A DNA stretch of 15,557 bases from Porphyromonadaceae bacterium UBA4702 (GTDB lineage Bacteria > Bacteroidota > Bacteroidia > Bacteroidales > Muribaculaceae), in NCBI GenBank assembly GCA_002404675.1, contig DHKE01000077.1:1-15557 (forward strand), given 5' to 3'. Under the pieces are notes generated by a model. That model made no database searches, had not been told where the DNA came from, and saw only the letters and a program-made list of their open reading frames with translations. The position numbers and the translations under genes are program-made. Below are positions 12,727 to 15,557 of the stretch, in pieces. Positions within the stretch are counted from its first letter, which is position 1, and every line of letters starts with the position of its first letter.

Positions 12727-14868
12727 ATGACCCACAGCCACAAACACAAATGCACCGCCAAGGCGGTTATAATTGCCTTCATCTGTCTGTTGACGTTTTC
12801 GTCGTTTGCCGCAGATAAAGGCGACAAACAGCCGTACAACATATCGCGTGCCCTCGAGGAGATGCAAGCTGGCAACTATGCCGAGGCTATGGAATATGCT
12901 GACAAGGAAGTGTCTGCAAATCCCAAGAGCGGCACTGCCAGCCTGATAAAAGGCGTGATATTCCATACTGTGGAAATGTACGGCAATGCCATACAGCCGC
13001 TTGATCAGGCGGTGAAATACCTGCCTAAGAAAGGAACGTTCCCACGCAGCGATGCGCTGTATTTTCGCGGAAAGTGCTATTTCGCGCTGGGCGACACCGT
13101 CAAGGCTCTGAGTGACATAAACGAGGCGGTGAAGCTGTCTCCAGACGACCCTGACCTGTATTCGTGGCGCGGTTACCTACTGTTCACCATCGGCGACTTG
13201 GACGCTTCCGACGCTGACTTCATGAAGCTGCTTGAAATCAACAAGTCCGACACACAGTCTATGGTCAGCCTTGGACTCAACGAGTTTACGCGGGGCAATT
13301 ATAGCCAAGCGGCAGAATGGTGCGACAAGGCCTTGCTGCTGGATTCTGATTACGCCCCGGCTTACTTGTTGCGTGCTGATGCTTACATGTGGCTGAAGCA
13401 GTTCCGCAAAGCAGCCGACGACATTGTCAGTGCCTTGCAACTGCAGGAGCGGACTGCTTTTGACGCAATTGACACCGATGACCCCGGAATGGTCGCAGCG
13501 ATGCAAGAGAAACTGAAATACATGATGGCTGTAGATGCTTCAAACATGATGTGGCCATATTTTGAAGGGCAACTATATGAGGCGACACGGGACTATGAAA
13601 ATGCGATTGCCTCCTATTCGGCGGCAAACAAGATTTCCCCATCCGCCCAGGCTTACAACCGTATGGGGCAGTGCTACTACAACCAACTCGACTTCAGCAC
13701 CGCTCTCGAATGTTCTGAATACGCCATTGACCTTGACCCGGACGACATCAACTACAAGGTTGACAAGGCTTCGCGCCTCACGATGCTCGGACGCGGCGAC
13801 GAGGCCGTAGCCCTGCTCGACGGGCTGCTTGCCGAAAGCAACGACGAGAACACCAAGCAGAACCTCATTTTCCGCCGCGCAATGCTCAAGTCATTCAGCG
13901 GAGATTTCACCGGCGCGGCACAGGACTATACCCTCTACATGGCCTCTGACGCTGGCTTGTCTGACGATGTGTGCATGACCGCAACTCTCCTGCGCGGCGA
14001 CTGCTACCGATTGGCTGGCAATCAAGACCTTGCAGCTGCCGATTATAATCGTGTGATCGGATTTGCAAACGGCGACGTGGCCAATACCGGGATATTGCTG
14101 CCATACGCCTATTCCGGCCTTGGCGAGAATGACAAGGCTCTCGAGGTTTTGCAGCAATATATCGCGGCTAATGAGGACGACAAGAAAAACGCATATTACA
14201 ATGCAGCCTGTGTATACGCCCGCCTCGGCGATAACGCGAAGGCTATGGAGTATCTCAACAAAGCAGTCGATTGCGGCTATGACGACTGTGTGCACATACT
14301 GCAAGACTACGACTTGGCCGCGCTGCGCGGGACCAAGGAGTTTGACGCGCTGTTCCTCCGCCTCGGCTTTGTGCCCTCTTCTGATAATAATTCAGATGAA
14401 GTTTCGGGTCATACTCCCATAGCAGACGCCGACTTGGTGAAATCCACAGAGCAAGCCACTGCATCGGGCGGCGTGACGGAAATACCATTTACCCGCAAGG
14501 GGGGCGTGACCGAGGTGAAATGTCACGTCAACGGGCTGCCCCTGCGTTTCATTTTCGACACTGGCGCAGCCACAGTGTCGATATCAAACGTCGAAGCGAC
14601 GTTCATGTACAAAAACGGGTACATCAAGGACAAGGACATCATCGGCACACAGCAATTCATCGATGCCACCGGCACTGTCTCCGAGGGTACGATAATACGC
14701 CTCGCCGAAGTTGACTTGGGCGGCGTGGCGCTCAAAGACGTACAAGCGAGCGTGGTCAACAGCCAGGCCGCCCCTCTGCTGCTCGGACAGACAGTACTCG
14801 CACGCCTCGGCCGCATCGAGATAGACAACGACCGCCAGGTCATACGCATCACACCGCGTTCAATCTAA
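12727..14868 (+). CDS. Exported TPR protein fused to a retropepsin-like aspartic protease domain
   Basis: A 713-residue predicted periplasmic or envelope protein. A signal sequence covers about 1-29 (His/Lys-rich head, then a hydrophobic core ending SSFAA). Residues about 37-545 are helical TPR repeats, with recognisable units such as 45-65, 110-140, 210-240, 276-305, 310-337 and 487-515, a scaffold for protein contacts. After a linker rich in Asp, Ser and Ala (550-580) comes a domain of about 125 residues like the single-domain aspartyl proteases of clan AA: FDTGAATVSIS (610-620, catalytic D611) and the late LLLGQTVLARLG segment (684-695). Such domains act as dimers, each giving one Asp. The upstream in-frame ATG at 12643 lies before the promoter and would precede the signal sequence with 28 unrelated residues, so 12727 is chosen. 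Substrate and partners are unknown. Confidence 0.87.
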   Translation: MTHSHKHKCTAKAVIIAFICLLTFSSFAADKGDKQPYNISRALEEMQAGNYAEAMEYADKEVSANPKSGTASLIKGVIFHTVEMYGNAIQPLDQAVKYLPKKGTFPRSDALYFRGKCYFALGDTVKALSDINEAVKLSPDDPDLYSWRGYLLFTIGDLDASDADFMKLLEINKSDTQSMVSLGLNEFTRGNYSQAAEWCDKALLLDSDYAPAYLLRADAYMWLKQFRKAADDIVSALQLQERTAFDAIDTDDPGMVAAMQEKLKYMMAVDASNMMWPYFEGQLYEATRDYENAIASYSAANKISPSAQAYNRMGQCYYNQLDFSTALECSEYAIDLDPDDINYKVDKASRLTMLGRGDEAVALLDGLLAESNDENTKQNLIFRRAMLKSFSGDFTGAAQDYTLYMASDAGLSDDVCMTATLLRGDCYRLAGNQDLAAADYNRVIGFANGDVANTGILLPYAYSGLGENDKALEVLQQYIAANEDDKKNAYYNAACVYARLGDNAKAMEYLNKAVDCGYDDCVHILQDYDLAALRGTKEFDALFLRLGFVPSSDNNSDEVSGHTPIADADLVKSTEQATASGGVTEIPFTRKGGVTEVKCHVNGLPLRFIFDTGAATVSISNVEATFMYKNGYIKDKDIIGTQQFIDATGTVSEGTIIRLAEVDLGGVALKDVQASVVNSQAAPLLLGQTVLARLGRIEIDNDRQVIRITPRSI

Positions 14869-14909
14869 CAGCAACTGGATTGTTAAATGTGTTAAAGTTT
14901 GTCACTCCC

Positions 14910-14940
14910 TTGGCAGTGCCGCGTTATACTATTACCTTTG
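14910..14940 (+). promoter_or_regulatory. Promoter of the Cys/Lys-rich exported protein
   Basis: TTG (14910-14912), exactly 20 bases, then TACCTTTG (14933-14940). Transcription would start near 14946, leaving a leader of about 22 bases before the ATG at 14968. Confidence 0.8.
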
Positions 14941-14967
14941 CGACAATCAAACAATAGAAATACAGAT

Positions 14968-15324
14968 ATGAAAAAACTTAGCATCCTGATGCTCTCAATG
15001 GCGTTCTTCGCCTTCGGCGTTTCCGCGCAGACTACTACGGCCAAGGAAAAGTCGACCAAATTCGAGCAGTGTGACAAATGCAAGAAGGCCGGCAAAGATG
15101 CCAAAGCCTGCGAGAAAAAATGCGGCAACGGCAAGAAAGGCTCTTGCGCAGAAGCTGGCAAGACCAAGTGCGACAAGGAAGCCAAAAAGTGCGACAAAGC
15201 CAAGAAATGCTGCGGCAAGAAGGCTGACGCAAAGTCGTGCAACAAAGCCACAAAGTGCTGCGGCAAGAAAGCTGCTGCCGAGAAGAAGAGCTGCTGCGAC
15301 AAGAAGGCCGCTCAAAAGAAATAA
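14968..15324 (+). CDS. Small exported Cys/Lys-rich protein, metallothionein-like composition
   Basis: A 118-residue protein not assigned to a family. A signal peptide (1-20, cut likely after GVSA, leaving an N-terminal Gln) leads to about 98 mature residues with 14 cysteines and 33 lysines, almost no aromatic or hydrophobic residues, and short repeats: KCCGKKA occurs twice, with related CDKCKK, CEKKC and SCCDKKA. CxxC and CC pairs are spread along the chain. Such composition fits a metal-binding or disulphide-rich cationic protein outside the cytoplasm; with so few hydrophobic residues it would fold only around metals or disulphides. In-frame ATG codons before 14968 lie upstream of the promoter. 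It has its own promoter and terminator, so it is monocistronic. Function is inference; a low-complexity exported protein with another role is possible. Confidence 0.78.
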   Translation: MKKLSILMLSMAFFAFGVSAQTTTAKEKSTKFEQCDKCKKAGKDAKACEKKCGNGKKGSCAEAGKTKCDKEAKKCDKAKKCCGKKADAKSCNKATKCCGKKAAAEKKSCCDKKAAQKK

Positions 15325-15380
15325 TCCGGTCAGCGAAAACAGAAGCCACTGCCAGGCAGCGGCATGACCCTATAACCGCG

Positions 15381-15417
15381 ACGCCCGAGGCTTGATTGCT
15401 CCGGGCGTGCGTTTTTT
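15381..15417 (+). terminator. Rho-independent terminator after the Cys/Lys-rich gene
   Basis: ACGCCCG and CGGGCGT form the base of a stem (15381-15408) with a two-base internal mismatch and an inner GC pair; it is followed by GCG and six T residues (15412-15417). It lies about 57 bases after the stop. Confidence 0.85.
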
Positions 15418-15438
15418 CAGCGGCATTGGCAAAATAAT

Positions 15439-15470
15439 TTTGCACGAATGACCATAAATGACTAACTTTG
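15439..15470 (+). promoter_or_regulatory. Promoter of the tRNA-Gly gene
   Basis: TTTG (15439-15442), exactly 20 bases, then TAACTTTG (15463-15470). Transcription would start near 15476, about 40 bases before the mature tRNA 5' end, leaving a leader to be removed by RNase P. Confidence 0.8.
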
Positions 15471-15517
15471 CAGTGCGAACCGAGGGCGGCAGCCCAGGTG
15501 GACACAGACAGACAAAT

Positions 15518-15557
15518 GCGGTAATAGCTCAGTCGGTAGAGCATCAGCTTCCCAAGC
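15518..15557 (+). tRNA. tRNA-Gly (anticodon CCC), 5' part only, cut by the window end
   Basis: The first 40 bases of a tRNA: acceptor strand GCGGTAA, TA, D-arm GCTC-AGTCGGTA-GAGC, then A, anticodon strand TCAGC and loop TTCCCAA. Positions 34-36 of the loop are CCC, and the same loop occurs in E. coli tRNA-Gly(CCC). The remaining anticodon strand, T-arm and acceptor 3' strand lie beyond the window. Confidence 0.88.

Noticed and set aside
14892..15302. Minus-strand open frames opposite the Cys/Lys-rich gene
   Set aside because: They are low-complexity mirror translations of a repetitive gene, while the plus strand has promoter, signal peptide and terminator in order.
1..15557. CRISPR array, insertion sequence, phage or toxin-antitoxin locus
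   Set aside because: No regularly spaced direct repeats, transposase, integrase or paired toxin-antitoxin reading frames were seen. The only repeats are the REP-like elements and duplications inside genes.

Overview
The window looks like a chromosomal segment of a gut-type Bacteroidota (order Bacteroidales). A Muribaculaceae- or Prevotella-like source is my inference from the fairly high GC content and from C-terminal tags resembling type IX secretion signals. The support seen directly is a set of promoters of the Bacteroides type (TTTG or TTG, about 20 bases, then TAnnTTTG), a lipoprotein with an acidic run after its lipobox cysteine, weak Shine-Dalgarno sequences, and protein families typical of the order.

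Left third (1-4476, genes on the minus strand). A PurF-like amidophosphoribosyltransferase paralogue has lost the glutaminase cysteine but keeps the PRPP loop and all four presumed Fe-S cysteines. It is followed by a three-gene run joined by two ATGA overlaps: an AAA_14/DUF4143 ATPase, then two small exported proteins of unknown function. A perfect 11+11 base palindrome lies between the ATPase promoter and its start codon. Two copies of a REP/BIME-like element (paired 20-base palindromes around a shared AT-rich core) lie just 3' of the PurF-like gene and of the last gene of the run.

Middle (4421-10553). A 1114-residue exported protein of six FN3-like domains and two jelly-roll domains is built from a tandem duplication with a period of about 1500 bp, and ends in a T9SS-like tag and a strong terminator. 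A divergent promoter pair separates it from a plus-strand pair: a D-2-hydroxyacid dehydrogenase and a GH53 endo-1,4-galactanase that carries a shorter tag of the same kind. A convergent 54-residue rubredoxin follows.

Right third (10554-15557, plus strand). After a 371-base gap come a surface-lipoprotein PI-PLC-like enzyme with a duplicated N-terminal module, a TPR protein fused to a retropepsin-like aspartic protease domain, a small exported protein with 14 Cys and 33 Lys in about 98 mature residues, a terminator, and the first 40 bases of a tRNA-Gly(CCC) with its own promoter.

The genes do not form one pathway. The common theme is the cell envelope and exterior: galactan cleavage, adhesin-like scaffolds, a surface phospholipase-like enzyme, and periplasmic or exported small proteins. 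The parts most likely to be undescribed are the ATPase plus two exported proteins with their palindrome, the TPR-retropepsin fusion, and the Cys/Lys-rich exported protein.
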